The notes under the pieces are model-generated. The model was given only the letters and a program-made list of their open reading frames with translations, did no database searches and was not told the DNA's origin. This document shows positions 27,271-36,497 of a stretch of DNA of 64,000 nt, piece by piece. Origin of the DNA: Variovorax sp. IB41 (GTDB taxonomy: Bacteria; Pseudomonadota; Gammaproteobacteria; Burkholderiales; Burkholderiaceae_C); contig NZ_JAEFCB010000013.1 in assembly GCF_016405905.1 (NCBI RefSeq), positions 62,001 to 126,000 on the forward strand. The letters are read 5' to 3'. Numbering within the stretch: the stretch's first letter is position 1; the number at the start of each line of letters is the position of its first letter. The translations under genes and the position numbers were made by a program.

Positions 27271-28299
27271 ATGAGCACCAGCAACGTGGCCGACGTGGCC
27301 GGCATGGCCGACGCGGCCATCGCCGATGCCGGGCAGACGGCGACAGTGCCCGGCGCGTCGGCTTCGCTCTGGCAGCGCAGCCGCCGCTGGGTGCTGCCAC
27401 TGGTGGGCATCGCGATCCTCGGCCTCCTGCTCTCGCATGCGCACAAGGTGGACTGGGCCGGCGCCTGGCATGCGTTGCAACGCTACTCGCCCTGGCTGCT
27501 GCTCGGTGTGCTGGGCCTGGCCACCGCAAGCCACGTGCTGTACGGCTGCTTCGACCTGATCGGGCGGAGCCACACGCGCCATCCGCTGCCGCGCTGGCGC
27601 ACCTGGGCGATCGCGGTCACCAGCTACGCCTTCAACCTCAACCTCGGCTCATTGGTAGGCGGCATCGCGATGCGCGCGCGCTTGTATGCGCGCGCGGGCC
27701 TGGACGAAGCCGCCGTGGCGCAGATCGTCGGCCTCAGCCTCGCGACCAACTGGCTCGGCTACGGGCTGCTCGCCGGCGGGCTGTTCGCGGCCGGCGCCAT
27801 CGCGCCGCCGAGCCGCGCGCCCATCGGATCGGGCGCGCTGCGTGCGATCGGCGTCGTGATGATTCTTCTGGCCGTGGCCTATGTCGTGGCCTGCGCGGTC
27901 TTGCGCGGCCGCGAATGGCGCGTGAGAAACCGGCGGCTGAAATTTCCGAGCGCACGGCTCGCGATGGTGCAGCTGGCGCTGTCGACCACGAACTGGGCGC
28001 TGATGGGTTCGGCGATGTACTTGCTGCTCGGCCAGCAGGTGCCGTATGCGACCACGCTGGGCGTGTTGATGGCCGCATCGATCGTCGGTGTGATCACGCC
28101 GATTCCCGCGGGGCTCGGGGTGCTCGAAGCGGTGTATCTCGCGCTGCTGTCAGGCACCGTGAAGCAGGGTGCGCTGATGGGGGCGGTGCTCGCTTACCGC
28201 GCGCTTTATTACCTGTTGCCGTTGGCCGGCGGGTTGGTGCTCTATGTGTTCCTGGAGCGGTATGCGTCGAGCCATCCGCTGGACAACGCGCAGCCCTGA
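27271..28299 (+). CDS. YbhN/UPF0104 integral membrane protein (lysylphosphatidylglycerol synthase TM-domain family)
   Basis: 342 residues with about eight hydrophobic helices after a 35-residue cytoplasmic tail. Conserved features are VTSYAFNLNLGSLVGGIAMR, the IVGVITPIPAGLGVLEA segment and AYRALYYLLP, which match the transmembrane flippase-like domain shared by MprF and YbhN. The MprF synthetase domain is absent. Members are linked to lipid or lipid-linked intermediate transfer across the membrane; the substrate here is unknown. Confidence 0.85.
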   Translation: MSTSNVADVAGMADAAIADAGQTATVPGASASLWQRSRRWVLPLVGIAILGLLLSHAHKVDWAGAWHALQRYSPWLLLGVLGLATASHVLYGCFDLIGRSHTRHPLPRWRTWAIAVTSYAFNLNLGSLVGGIAMRARLYARAGLDEAAVAQIVGLSLATNWLGYGLLAGGLFAAGAIAPPSRAPIGSGALRAIGVVMILLAVAYVVACAVLRGREWRVRNRRLKFPSARLAMVQLALSTTNWALMGSAMYLLLGQQVPYATTLGVLMAASIVGVITPIPAGLGVLEAVYLALLSGTVKQGALMGAVLAYRALYYLLPLAGGLVLYVFLERYASSHPLDNAQP

Positions 28300-28324
28300 C
28301 GCGGATGAAAAAAGCCGCGTGAAC

Positions 28325-28564
28325 TCATAACTCGATGAATGCCGACGTGGCCTTGTTGAGCGCCAGCTTGCCCTTGGCGGTGATCGATTCGACCTGCGCG
28401 AGCTGGCGAATCGCGCGCTCGTGGGGCGTGCGCTCGGAAGGCGGAATGAACGCGGTGACCAGGTCGGCCGCGCGCAGCACGCGCAGCCTGTCGATGTCTG
28501 CGGGCGTGTGGATCACATAGGGCAATCTCTGCTCCGAAATCACCCGAAGAAACTCCATGGACAT
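28325..28564 (-). CDS. Conserved small protein of unknown function
   Basis: 79 residues, starting at an ATG with AAGGAG seven bases upstream. The sequence (MEFLRVISEQRLPYVIHTPA, AADLVTAFIPPSER) contains no recognised domain; it appears soluble, helical and slightly basic. It converges with the YbhN-like gene, and about 160 bp without a gene separates it from the App1 gene. That gap has a short A+T-rich patch (28600-28640) that could hold its promoter. Confidence 0.7.
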   Translation of the reverse strand: MSMEFLRVISEQRLPYVIHTPADIDRLRVLRAADLVTAFIPPSERTPHERAIRQLAQVESITAKGKLALNKATSAFIEL

Positions 28565-28724
28565 GAGCCGTCTCCTTGTCTTGATGGCGGTTCGGACATT
28601 GTGCGCACAAACAATTAGCTGTGGCTAATCCCTCTGCCGGGCATGCCCTTTTGACACTTGTACGGAAGTTTTCACTTTGTGCGCGCAGTGCGTGCGCAAC
28701 CGTTTGCCGCTGCACTGCAGCAAG

Positions 28725-29849
28725 CTATCTGCTGGCTTGAAGCGGCCAGGCGGTGGTGTCGGGCATGAGGATGTGCCAGTGCACCGGATCGATCCCCTCG
28801 AAGGTCGCGCGGTAGCGATCGGCGCGCCGCCCTTCGTCGGTCACGTCGCGGATCACGATGCTGTCGATGCGCTGCGGGTTCGCCCGCCACACCTGCGCGT
28901 AGATCTCCGGATCGGCCTCGCCCGAATCGCCCACGAGCACGAAGCGGCGCTGCGGAAATTCGGTGAGCAGCCGGTCGATCACGCCCAGCTTGTGCGCGCG
29001 CGAATCCTCCGCGCCGGGGATCAGCGTGCGCCACGTGGTGCTCTCGCGCAGGTGCATGCTGCCGGCGGGAAAGTCGTTGTCGCGAACGAAATCCGCGAGC
29101 GCGGGATAGAGCTGCATCGGGCTCGCCGAGAGATAGTGAAAGCGCGTGTCCGGCACCTGCGCGAGCGCGCGGTAGTACGCCGCCATGCGGGGCGCCGCCT
29201 CGAAGCGGCGCGCGAAGGTGTTCAGCAGCATCTCGCGCCGGTCGCGCACCTGCGTGCGCTTGATGGTGTCGTCGATGTCCGAGATCACCGACACGCCCTC
29301 TGCAGGCACCACCAGCGCCTGCCCCCTGAAGCGGGGGATCAGTTCGCCTGGCCCCGTCACGCCGTGGAACTGCAGCCACTGCACCGGCGCCGTGGTGCGC
29401 GGCGCATCGACCACCAAGCGCAGGTTGGTGCGGCCGTCCGCGGTCGAGGCCGGCATCTTCACGCGGGTCTGCGTGCCGTCGAAGACGATGTCGATCAGCT
29501 TGCCTTCTTCCGATTCGGCATGGAACAGCGCGGTGCGCTGGTTGAAGCGCAGCCGCGCCGTGGGCGAGAGCTTCTTGAGGTTCAGCCCGAGGTAGCGCGC
29601 CAGCGCGGCGTCCAGGCCCCAGCGCCGTTCGCGCTCGAAGATCCAGGCGTGGATGTCGACCTCGAGGCGGCCGTCGGCGGTGGGCCGCGCCGTGCCGGGC
29701 ATGAAGAGCGCTTCTTCATCGGCCTCGAGCGGCTCGGCGGCCCGCAGCGCCTGCATCGGCGCAAGGCCCGCGAGCAAGGCCGCGCCCATCACCACGGACC
29801 GGCGCTTCAGTTGGAGCGCGGGCGGGTGGATGGGGCTGTCGTCGCTCAT
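28725..29849 (-). CDS. App1-family phosphatidate phosphatase-like protein (DUF2183)
   Basis: 374 residues. The N-terminus has a twin-arginine-like export signal (LKRRSVVMGAALLAGLAP). The catalytic domain carries the HAD-type motif VISDIDDTIKRTQ near residue 190, then YLSASPMQLYPALADF, the lysine in AHKLGVIDRLL and the second acidic motif VLVGDSGEADPEIYA. Yeast App1 hydrolyses phosphatidate; the bacterial substrate is not established. The start codon overlaps the folA stop as ATGA, so it is the third gene of a thyA-folA operon. Export combined with this fold suggests a periplasmic or membrane-surface role. Confidence 0.85.
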   Translation of the reverse strand: MSDDSPIHPPALQLKRRSVVMGAALLAGLAPMQALRAAEPLEADEEALFMPGTARPTADGRLEVDIHAWIFERERRWGLDAALARYLGLNLKKLSPTARLRFNQRTALFHAESEEGKLIDIVFDGTQTRVKMPASTADGRTNLRLVVDAPRTTAPVQWLQFHGVTGPGELIPRFRGQALVVPAEGVSVISDIDDTIKRTQVRDRREMLLNTFARRFEAAPRMAAYYRALAQVPDTRFHYLSASPMQLYPALADFVRDNDFPAGSMHLRESTTWRTLIPGAEDSRAHKLGVIDRLLTEFPQRRFVLVGDSGEADPEIYAQVWRANPQRIDSIVIRDVTDEGRRADRYRATFEGIDPVHWHILMPDTTAWPLQASR

Positions 29850-30364
29850 GCGTTCGCGGCGGCGATGCGTTCGTAGGTCACGAAGCTGTAGGGCAGACCG
29901 TCCTTGGCCGAGACGTGCGATGTGCGCTGCGTCTCGCGCCATGCCGCGCTGTCGAGCACGGGCGCGTGTGCATCGCCTTCGTAGTCGCGCGCAATCTCGG
30001 TCACGACCGCGCGCTGCGCCAGCGGCTCGGCCTCGGCGTAGATCTGCGCGCCGCCGATCACCCACACCTCGGGCGATGCGGCCTCCGCGCAAAGCGCGAG
30101 CGCATCGCGAAGATGACCCACCGGCAGCGCCCCTTCCGCGCGCCAATCGGCCTGCCGCGTGACCACGATGTTCTGTCGCCCCGGCAGCGGACGAAAGCGC
30201 GGCGGCAGCGAATCCCAGGTCTTGCGGCCCATGATCACCGGCGCGCCGGCGGTCTGCTGCTTGAAGTGCGCCATGTCCTCGGGCAGGTGCCACGGGATCG
30301 TGCCGTTGGCGCCGATGACGCCATTGGCGGCGCGGGCGTAGATGAGGTTGATGCGGGCACTCAT
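29846..30364 (-). CDS. folA: Dihydrofolate reductase
   Basis: Reduces dihydrofolate to tetrahydrofolate with NADPH. The 172 residues show the family motifs LIYARAANGVIGANG, IPWHLPEDMAHFK with the catalytic acid in the PEDM segment, VIMGRKTWDSLP and VIGGAQIYAEAEPLA. It starts 4 bp after thyA and overlaps the App1 gene by 4 bp, consistent with co-expression with thymidylate synthase, which consumes the folate cofactor. Confidence 0.95.
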   Translation of the reverse strand: MSARINLIYARAANGVIGANGTIPWHLPEDMAHFKQQTAGAPVIMGRKTWDSLPPRFRPLPGRQNIVVTRQADWRAEGALPVGHLRDALALCAEAASPEVWVIGGAQIYAEAEPLAQRAVVTEIARDYEGDAHAPVLDSAAWRETQRTSHVSAKDGLPYSFVTYERIAAANA

Positions 30365-30368
30365 GCGC

Positions 30369-31211
30369 TCAGACCGCGACCGGCGCCTTGATCGGATCGC
30401 CGTGCTTGTAGTCGAGCACCTCGAAGTCCTCGTACTGGTAGCCGAAGATCGAATCGGGCTTGCGCTTGATGTTCAGCGTGGGGTAGGGGTACGGATCGCG
30501 GCTGAGCTGCAGCTTCACCTGCTCGGCGTGGTTGCTGTAGATGTGGCAGTCGCCGCCGGTCCAGATGAAGTCGCCCACATCGAGGTCGCACTGCTGCGCG
30601 ACCATGTGCGTGAGGAGCGCGTAGCTCGCGATGTTGAAGGGCACGCCCAGGAAGATGTCGGCACTGCGCTGGTAGAGCTGGCAACTGAGCTTGCCGCGCT
30701 CGCCCTCGGCCTGCGGCGGCGCGACGTAGAACTGGAAGAACGCATGGCAGGGCATGAGCGCCATCTTGGAGAGCTCGGCCACGTTCCAGGCGCTCACGAT
30801 GATGCGGCGCGAATCGGGGTTGGTCTTCAGGGTCTTGATGACGTCGGAGATCTGGTCGATGTGCCCGCCATCGGGCGTGGGCCAGCTGCGCCACTGCACG
30901 CCGTACACCGGACCCAGGTCGCCGTCCTCGCGCGCCCATTCGTCCCAGATGGTGACGCCGCGTTCCTTCAACCAGTTGTTGTTGCTCGAGCCGGTCAGGA
31001 ACCACAGCAGTTCCTGGATGATGGATTTGAGGTGCACCTTCTTCGTGGTCACCAGCGGAAAGCCCTCGTTCAGGTCGAAGCGCATCTGGTGGCCGAACAC
31101 GCTCTTGGTGCCCGTGCCCGTGCGGTCGCTCTTGAACACGCCGTGGGTGTCCACGTGGCGCATGAAGTCTTCGTACTGGGAGCGGACGGGGCGGGTGGGC
31201 GTGGAGGTCAT
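30369..31211 (-). CDS. thyA: Thymidylate synthase
   Basis: Methylates dUMP to dTMP with methylene-tetrahydrofolate. It has 280 residues, slightly longer than the 264 of E. coli because of inserts near [10 protein letters not shown] and [12 protein letters not shown]. The nucleophile Cys is in [12 protein letters not shown], with [25 protein letters not shown] and the terminal [10 protein letters not shown] motif. The ATG at 31211 was chosen; the frame extends upstream without support. It is divergent from the nitrile hydratase operon with a 72-bp gap. Confidence 0.96.
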   Translation of the reverse strand: MTSTPTRPVRSQYEDFMRHVDTHGVFKSDRTGTGTKSVFGHQMRFDLNEGFPLVTTKKVHLKSIIQELLWFLTGSSNNNWLKERGVTIWDEWAREDGDLGPVYGVQWRSWPTPDGGHIDQISDVIKTLKTNPDSRRIIVSAWNVAELSKMALMPCHAFFQFYVAPPQAEGERGKLSCQLYQRSADIFLGVPFNIASYALLTHMVAQQCDLDVGDFIWTGGDCHIYSNHAEQVKLQLSRDPYPYPTLNIKRKPDSIFGYQYEDFEVLDYKHGDPIKAPVAV

Positions 31212-31283
31212 GGACGGACTGGGATAAGGGGCTGTCAGGGGCGGTTTTTTGGATTTTAAGTGCCACCGCTTAGCATGGCGGCC

Positions 31284-31928
31284 ATGAGCCAAGACCACCC
31301 CACGGACAGCCATGAACACGGCCGCGACCACAGCGAACTCGGCGAGATGGACCTGCGCGTGCGCGCTCTGGAAAGCGTGCTCACGCAGAAGGGCTACATC
31401 GACCCCGCCGCGCTCGACGCGCTGATCGACACCTACCAGACCCGCATCGGCCCGCGCAACGGCGCTCGGGTGGTGGCGCGGGCCTGGGTCGACCAAAGAT
31501 TCCACGACTGGCTGATGGCCGATGCCACGGCCGCCATCGCATCGCTCGGCTACACAGGCCGGCAGGGCGAGCACATGGTGGCGGTGCAGAACACGGGCGA
31601 GCAGCACCACATGGTCGTGTGCACCCTCTGCAGCTGCTACCCGTGGCCCGTGCTCGGCCTGCCGCCCACCTGGTACAAGAGCGCGCCCTACCGCTCCCGC
31701 GCCGTGAAGGACCCGCGCGGCGTGCTGGCCGACTTCGGCACCACGCTGCCCGAGACCACGCGCATTCGCATCTGGGACTCGACCGCCGAGGTGCGCTACC
31801 TCGTGATTCCGCAGCGGCCCGCGGGCACGGAGGAAATGAGCGAAGAGGAGCTCGCCGCGCTGGTCTCGCGCGATTCGATGATCGGCACGCGTCTGGTCGA
31901 AGCGCCCTCGGCGGGGAGCGCCGCATGA
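31284..31928 (+). CDS. nthA: Nitrile hydratase alpha subunit, cobalt type
   Basis: 214-residue subunit that binds the metal. The claw-setting motif is [14 protein letters not shown]; the Thr between the first two cysteines (CTLC rather than CSLC) is the mark of cobalt-type nitrile hydratases. The second and third cysteines are normally oxidised to sulfinic and sulfenic acids. [16 protein letters not shown] follows as in the family. The enzyme hydrates nitriles to amides in the cytoplasm. GTG at 31260 and ATG at 31275 are alternative starts. The stop codon overlaps nthB. Confidence 0.93.
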   Translation: MSQDHPTDSHEHGRDHSELGEMDLRVRALESVLTQKGYIDPAALDALIDTYQTRIGPRNGARVVARAWVDQRFHDWLMADATAAIASLGYTGRQGEHMVAVQNTGEQHHMVVCTLCSCYPWPVLGLPPTWYKSAPYRSRAVKDPRGVLADFGTTLPETTRIRIWDSTAEVRYLVIPQRPAGTEEMSEEELAALVSRDSMIGTRLVEAPSAGSAA

Positions 31929-32590
31929 GCTACGTCACGCATGCCGACCTCGGCGGCCAGCCCGGCTTCGGCCCGGTCACGCCCGAGCCCGAGGGCGAAC
32001 TCTTTCACGCCGATTGGGAGCCGCGCGCGCTGGCCCTCACGCTCGCGATGGGCGCGACCGGCTCATGGAACATCGATGCGAGCCGTGCCGTGCGCGAGAC
32101 GCTGCCCGACTATCGCGACCTGAGCTACTACCAGATCTGGCTCGGTGCGCTGGAGCAGTTGATGCTGCAGCGCGCGCAGGTCTTCCCCGACGAGATCGCG
32201 ACCGGCGAGATGAAGCATCCGCCCGCGCCGGTCGCCCGCGTGCTGCAGGCCGCGAACGTGCCCGCGGTGCTCGCCAAGGGCTCGCCCACCGAACGCCCCG
32301 AGCCGGGGCCCGCGCGCTTCGCCGTCGGGCAGGCGGTGCGCATGCACCTCGGCAAGGTCGACCATCACACGCGGCTGCCGGGCTATGTGCAGGGCAAGCG
32401 CGGCACGATCGAGCACATCCACGGCGCGCACGTGTTCGCCGATGCGCATGCGCAAGGCCTGGGCGAACAGCCGCAGTGGCTCTACACGGTGGTCTTCGAG
32501 GAGGCCGAGCTCTGGGGCGAGCAAGCGGTCACACAGAATCTCTCCGTGTCGGTCGATGCGTGGGAGAGCTATCTGGAAGCGGTCGCATGA
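31925..32590 (+). CDS. nthB: Nitrile hydratase beta subunit
   Basis: 221 residues with the beta-subunit features: [11 protein letters not shown] at the start, [28 protein letters not shown], and the SH3-like C-terminal part ([32 protein letters not shown]). It joins the alpha subunit to form the substrate pocket. ATGA overlaps occur at both ends of the gene, so stoichiometric translation with nthA and the accessory gene is likely. Confidence 0.93.
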   Translation: MSYVTHADLGGQPGFGPVTPEPEGELFHADWEPRALALTLAMGATGSWNIDASRAVRETLPDYRDLSYYQIWLGALEQLMLQRAQVFPDEIATGEMKHPPAPVARVLQAANVPAVLAKGSPTERPEPGPARFAVGQAVRMHLGKVDHHTRLPGYVQGKRGTIEHIHGAHVFADAHAQGLGEQPQWLYTVVFEEAELWGEQAVTQNLSVSVDAWESYLEAVA

Positions 32591-32961
32591 CGGGGGGCAT
32601 GCCACCGCTGCCGCTCGCACCCGGCATGCCGCGCGATGCCGACGGCCCGGTGTTCAAGGAGCCCTGGGAAGCACAGGCTTTCGCGATGACGCTCGCGCTG
32701 CACGAGCGCGGCCTCTTCACCTGGGTCGAGTGGGCCGAGGCGCTGGCATCGGAGATCGCCGCCGCGCAGGCTGGGGGTGATCCCGACACCGGCGATACCT
32801 ATTACCGCCACTGGCTCGCCGCGCTCGAAGGCCTCGTGGCCCGCAAGGGCGCGAGCTCGGGCGACGAACTCGCGCGCTACCGCCACGCCTGGGACCACGC
32901 GGCCGACCGCACGCCGCACGGGCAGCCGATCGAGCTGCGCGGCGAAGACTTTCCCGGCTAG
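32587..32961 (+). CDS. Nitrile hydratase accessory/activator protein
   Basis: 124 residues resembling the N-terminal half of nitrile hydratase beta subunits (FKEPWEAQAFAMTLALHERG, WVEWAEALASEI, YYRHWLAALEGLVARKG). In cobalt enzymes such a protein acts as a metallochaperone that swaps in a cobalt-loaded alpha subunit. The third-gene position after nthA-nthB fits that role. Its stop overlaps the convergent oxidase gene by 4 bp. No amidase gene adjoins the operon. Confidence 0.85.
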   Translation: MTGGMPPLPLAPGMPRDADGPVFKEPWEAQAFAMTLALHERGLFTWVEWAEALASEIAAAQAGGDPDTGDTYYRHWLAALEGLVARKGASSGDELARYRHAWDHAADRTPHGQPIELRGEDFPG

Positions 32962-34388
32962 ACGCGGATCACGCGCCCCGGGTTCAGCGTGTTCTTCGGA
33001 TCGAGCCCGCGCTTGATCGCCCGCATCATCTCCAGCGCCACCGGCGACTTGTGCTTCTCGAGCTTGTCGACCTTGAGCGACCCCACGCCATGCTCGGCCG
33101 AGAACGAGCCGCCGAACTTCTCGACCGCGTCGTACACCAGCGTGTTGATGCGGTCCTCTTCGTTCTTCAGGAAGGCCTTGGTGTCGATGTTCTCCGGTGC
33201 CTGCACGTTGTAGTGCAGGTTGCCGTCGCCCAGGTGCCCGAAGTTCACCAGGCGCACGCCGGCGATCTCGCGTTGGAGCAGCGCATCGGTCTCTGCCACG
33301 AAGGCCGGAATGCGCGACACCGGAATCGAGATGTCGTGCTTGATGTTCAGACCTTCCTCGGCCTGCGCGAGCGGAATGCTCTCGCGGATGTGCCAGAGCT
33401 GGTGCGCCTGCGTGAGGTTCTCGGCCACCACCGCGTCGGTCACGCAGCCGTCTTCGAAAGCGGTCTCCAGCAGTGCCTCGAAGCGCGCGCGCGCGTGGTC
33501 TTCGGATTCGCTGTCGGAGTTCTCCAGCAGCACGCAGTAGGGCACAGCTTCATCGGCGATGAAGGGCACGCGCAGCTGCGGCATGTGCTTGTCGACCAGG
33601 CTCAGCGCGAACTTGCCCATCACCTCGAAGCCCGTGAGCCCCGAGCCCAGGTGCTTGTGCGCGAGGCCCAGCAGCGTGACCGCGTGGTCCAGCGAAGGCA
33701 CTGCCGCCCAGGCCGTGAGCTGCGCGGCCGGCAGCGGGTAGAGCTTCATGGTCGCGGCGGTGATGATGCCCAGCGTGCCTTCGCTGCCGATCATGAGGTC
33801 GCGCAGGTCGTAGCCCGTGTTGTCCTTGCGAAGGCCGCTCGTGCCCTCCCAGATTTCGCCCTGCGGCGTGACCACTTCCAGGCCCAGGCAGAGCTCGCGC
33901 GTGTTGCCGTAGCGTACGACCTGCGTGCCGCCCGCGTTGGTCGCGAGGTTGCCGCCGATGGTGCAACTGCCCTCGGCCGCGAGACTCAGCGGGAACAGGT
34001 AGCCCGCTTTCTCCGCGGCATCCTGCAGCGTCTGCAGGATGCAACCGGACTCGACCGTCATCGTGAGGTTGGCGCCGTCGATGGCGCGGATCGCGTTCAG
34101 CCGCTGCAGGCTCAGCACCACCTGCGTGCCGCTGTCGTCGGGAATCGAGCCGACCGCCAGGCCCGTGTTGCCGCCCTGCGGCACGATGGCCGTGCCGGCC
34201 GCGGCGCAGGCCTTGACCACGTCGGCCACCTGCTGCGCATTCGCGGGGCGCACCACCGCGAGCGACTTGCCGCGCGAGCGCTTGCGCCAGTCCTGCTCGT
34301 AGGCGGTGAGGTCGCCCTCGTTGAGCACATGCGTCGGGCCGACGATGGCGCGCAATTGGTCGATCAGTGCAACGGAAGAAGAAGTCAT
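32958..34388 (-). CDS. FAD-linked 2-hydroxyacid dehydrogenase (GlcD/D-2-hydroxyglutarate dehydrogenase-like)
   Basis: 476 residues. The PCMH-type FAD-binding domain has VPQGGNTGLAVG, EGSCTIGGNLATNAGG and DLRDLMIGSEGTLGII. The C-terminal FAD-oxidase domain has VNFGHLGDGNLHYN and SAEHGVGSLKVDKL. The family oxidises D-lactate, glycolate or D-2-hydroxyglutarate and passes electrons to the quinone or ETF pool. The substrate cannot be fixed by eye. The ATG at 34388 follows the DUF2069 stop (34385) with a 4-bp overlap, so the two are co-transcribed. Confidence 0.85.
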   Translation of the reverse strand: MTSSSVALIDQLRAIVGPTHVLNEGDLTAYEQDWRKRSRGKSLAVVRPANAQQVADVVKACAAAGTAIVPQGGNTGLAVGSIPDDSGTQVVLSLQRLNAIRAIDGANLTMTVESGCILQTLQDAAEKAGYLFPLSLAAEGSCTIGGNLATNAGGTQVVRYGNTRELCLGLEVVTPQGEIWEGTSGLRKDNTGYDLRDLMIGSEGTLGIITAATMKLYPLPAAQLTAWAAVPSLDHAVTLLGLAHKHLGSGLTGFEVMGKFALSLVDKHMPQLRVPFIADEAVPYCVLLENSDSESEDHARARFEALLETAFEDGCVTDAVVAENLTQAHQLWHIRESIPLAQAEEGLNIKHDISIPVSRIPAFVAETDALLQREIAGVRLVNFGHLGDGNLHYNVQAPENIDTKAFLKNEEDRINTLVYDAVEKFGGSFSAEHGVGSLKVDKLEKHKSPVALEMMRAIKRGLDPKNTLNPGRVIRV

Positions 34389-34801
34389 TGGGCGGAAGCC
34401 TCCAGTTGGCGGGCAGCGGCAGCGGCCTTGGCATGGCGCAACCGCAGGCGCACATGCCACGCGCAGGCTGCGAAGAGCACCAGGCACAGCAGCACCTCGA
34501 CCAGCGCGAGCACCTGCCCCACGCCGTTGGTGTCGCTCCAGGCGCGCACCACGCCCTCGGTGAAATAGAGCCAGATCATCAGGCTGACCCAGCGGTAGGT
34601 GTACATGCGGTTCTTGTAGAGCCCCGCGAGCGGAATCACCAGCGGCAGCACCTTCAGCGCGAGCAGCGAGCCGCCGGGCCGCAGCGGCGCGAGCCACAGC
34701 TCCCAGGCCAGGCCCAGCACGATCAGCCCGACGAGGCTGCCCACGGCAAGCCATCTGGTGGCGCGGACGGAAGAGGGCGGAAGCGGCGAATTGGGTTGCA
34801 T
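34385..34801 (-). CDS. DUF2069 small integral membrane protein
   Basis: 138 residues with four predicted helices (about 15-35, 45-60, 70-85, 95-118) and a positively charged C-terminus. The LRPGGSLLALKVLPLVIPL and KNRMYTYRWVSLMIWLYF(T/A)EG-type motifs match the DUF2069 family, which has no assigned function. It is followed by the FAD oxidase gene with a 4-bp overlap. Its start lies 7 bp from a dispersed repeat element (34808-34893). Confidence 0.85.
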   Translation of the reverse strand: MQPNSPLPPSSVRATRWLAVGSLVGLIVLGLAWELWLAPLRPGGSLLALKVLPLVIPLAGLYKNRMYTYRWVSLMIWLYFTEGVVRAWSDTNGVGQVLALVEVLLCLVLFAACAWHVRLRLRHAKAAAAARQLEASAQ

Positions 34802-34807
34802 GGGCGG

Positions 34808-34893
34808 ACACCGCGGAACCGGCTTCGCCGGGCCGCTGGTGTTGCCCCCGGAAGGGGGGTGGCGCAGCGACACGAAGTGCGCGGAGACTGGGG
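34808..34893 (+). repeat. 86-bp dispersed intergenic repeat, copy A
   Basis: An 86-bp stretch that matches positions 49045-49130 at about 77 of 86 bases with no gap (counted by eye). It holds two small hairpins: CCGGC-TTC-GCCGG and a CCCCC/GGGGG pair. It fills most of the space between the divergent DUF2069 and YihY genes, so it must carry or border their promoters. Confidence 0.8.
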
Positions 34894-34907
34894 AGAGTTC
34901 AGATCCT

Positions 34908-36119
34908 ATGATACCGGCCATGAATCGTCGGCAGCTTTGGAGGGATCTTTCGCGTTTTCCGTGGCGCAACACCGCTGCGGTATTGGGCGAGCGCTTTCGC
35001 GAAGACCGCCTCGGGTTGACGGCCAGCAGCCTGACCTTCACCACGACCATCGCGATGGTCCCGTTCTTCACGGTGGCGCTCGCGCTCTTCACCGTGTTCC
35101 CGATGTTCGCCAAGATGCAGGGCCGCCTGCAGCGATGGCTCATCGAGAGCCTGATTCCCGACAACATCGCGCGCCAGGTGCTCGGCTACCTGAACCAGTT
35201 CGCGAGCAAGGCCAGTGGCCTCGGGATCGCGGGCCTGATCGTGCTGCTGATCACCGCCATCGCGCTGATCCTCACGATCGACAAGACGCTCAACAACATC
35301 TGGCGCGTGCGAACGCCGCGGCCCTTCGCGCAGCGGGTGCTGATCTACTGGGCGGCCATCACGCTCGGGCCGGTGATCCTCGCGGTGAGTTTGTCGACCA
35401 CCTCTTATGTGGTCTCGGCCACGAGCGACGTGGTGGGGCGCGGCATGGTCAAGCTGTTCTTCGACACCTTCGAATTCGTGCTGCTCGCGGTCGGCATGGC
35501 CTCGCTCTACCACTACGTGCCCAACACCAACGTGCGCTGGTCGCACGCCTGGGCCGGCGGCATCTTCGTGGCGGCGGCCATCGAGATCGCCAAGCGCGTG
35601 CTGGCCTACTACCTGAGCCTCGTGCCGACCTATTCGGTGCTGTACGGCGCGTTCGCGACCTTCCCGATCCTGCTGGTGTGGATCTACGTGGCGTGGGTGA
35701 TCGTGCTGCTCGGCGCGGTCATCGCGGCCTACCTGCCGAGCCTGCTCACGGGCGTGGCGCGGCGCGGCGGCGCGGCGGGCTGGCCGCTGCAGCTGGCCAT
35801 GGAAACGCTGCAGCACCTGGCGCGCGCGCAGGCCACGCCGGCCAAGGGCATCGGCGCGGGCGAACTGGTGACGCGCATGCGCGTCGATGCGCTGCAGCTC
35901 GTGCCGGTGATCGAGACGCTGGTCGCGCTCGACTGGATCGCGCCACTGGCCGAGGAGCCCGCCAACGAAGACCCGCGCTACGTGCTGCTGGCCGACCCCT
36001 CGACATCCATCGAGCCGCTGCTCAAGGAACTCCTGATGCCGCAGGCCGAGCCGCTCGAAGACCTCTGGCAGAAAGGCCCGCTGCGGTCTCTCCGCCTGGG
36101 CGACGTGCTGCTGATCTAG
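34908..36119 (+). CDS. YihY/BrkB-family inner membrane protein
   Basis: 403 residues. Six hydrophobic segments between residues 40 and 290 and the motifs LTASSLTFTTTIAMVPFF, DKTLNNIWRV, YHYVPNT, AGGIFVAAAIEIAKR and YGAFATFPILLVWIYVAW match the YihY (formerly ribonuclease BN) family. A C-terminal ~110-residue cytoplasmic part has a winged-helix look. The function is not settled for the family. GGGGAGAG about ten bases upstream supports ATG 34908; ATG 34920 would give 399 residues. Confidence 0.88.
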   Translation: MIPAMNRRQLWRDLSRFPWRNTAAVLGERFREDRLGLTASSLTFTTTIAMVPFFTVALALFTVFPMFAKMQGRLQRWLIESLIPDNIARQVLGYLNQFASKASGLGIAGLIVLLITAIALILTIDKTLNNIWRVRTPRPFAQRVLIYWAAITLGPVILAVSLSTTSYVVSATSDVVGRGMVKLFFDTFEFVLLAVGMASLYHYVPNTNVRWSHAWAGGIFVAAAIEIAKRVLAYYLSLVPTYSVLYGAFATFPILLVWIYVAWVIVLLGAVIAAYLPSLLTGVARRGGAAGWPLQLAMETLQHLARAQATPAKGIGAGELVTRMRVDALQLVPVIETLVALDWIAPLAEEPANEDPRYVLLADPSTSIEPLLKELLMPQAEPLEDLWQKGPLRSLRLGDVLLI

Positions 36120-36497
36120 CGGGATCGCCCGAGTCTTCAGTTCGCAACGCCGCCGGCATTCCTGAGGGATTGCGTTGCAGCAGCGGTGTGCTGCGCCTGC
36201 GCCAGCTCGCGGCGGCGGCATGTGGATGAGCGCATCTCGACAGGTCTCGCGCAATGAGCAATGTGGCCTGCTCGCCTGCGCATGCAGGGTGCCTGCATCG
36301 CGATCGATGCGCGTTGCGCTTGATCGCCTGAGCCCCTGCGGCAACGAACTTTGAATTGCGCGGCCTTCGCTTGCCGCGGGAATTTTCCACGCTCTGTCCA
36401 ACGGCTTTTCAAGCAATCGGGCGTTTGACCATTGTTTGCAATGGTGCGGCTCCGCACACAGCAGACTGCCCGTCCTGAATCAAATGGAGGGAAAAGG
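36120..36497. other. 378-bp intergenic region upstream of the type VI module
   Basis: No convincing gene is seen on either strand. It contains a 7-bp inverted repeat, ACCATTG-TTTG-CAATGGT at 36428-36445, about 50 bp before the vgrG start, overlapping a TTGACC that could serve as a -35 box. It is less G+C-rich than its neighbours and probably holds the promoter of the vgrG module. Confidence 0.5.

Noticed and set aside
28599-28660. Possible sigma70 promoter on the plus strand (TTGACA at about 28653)
   Set aside because: No plus-strand gene follows and no -10 box lies at the right distance.
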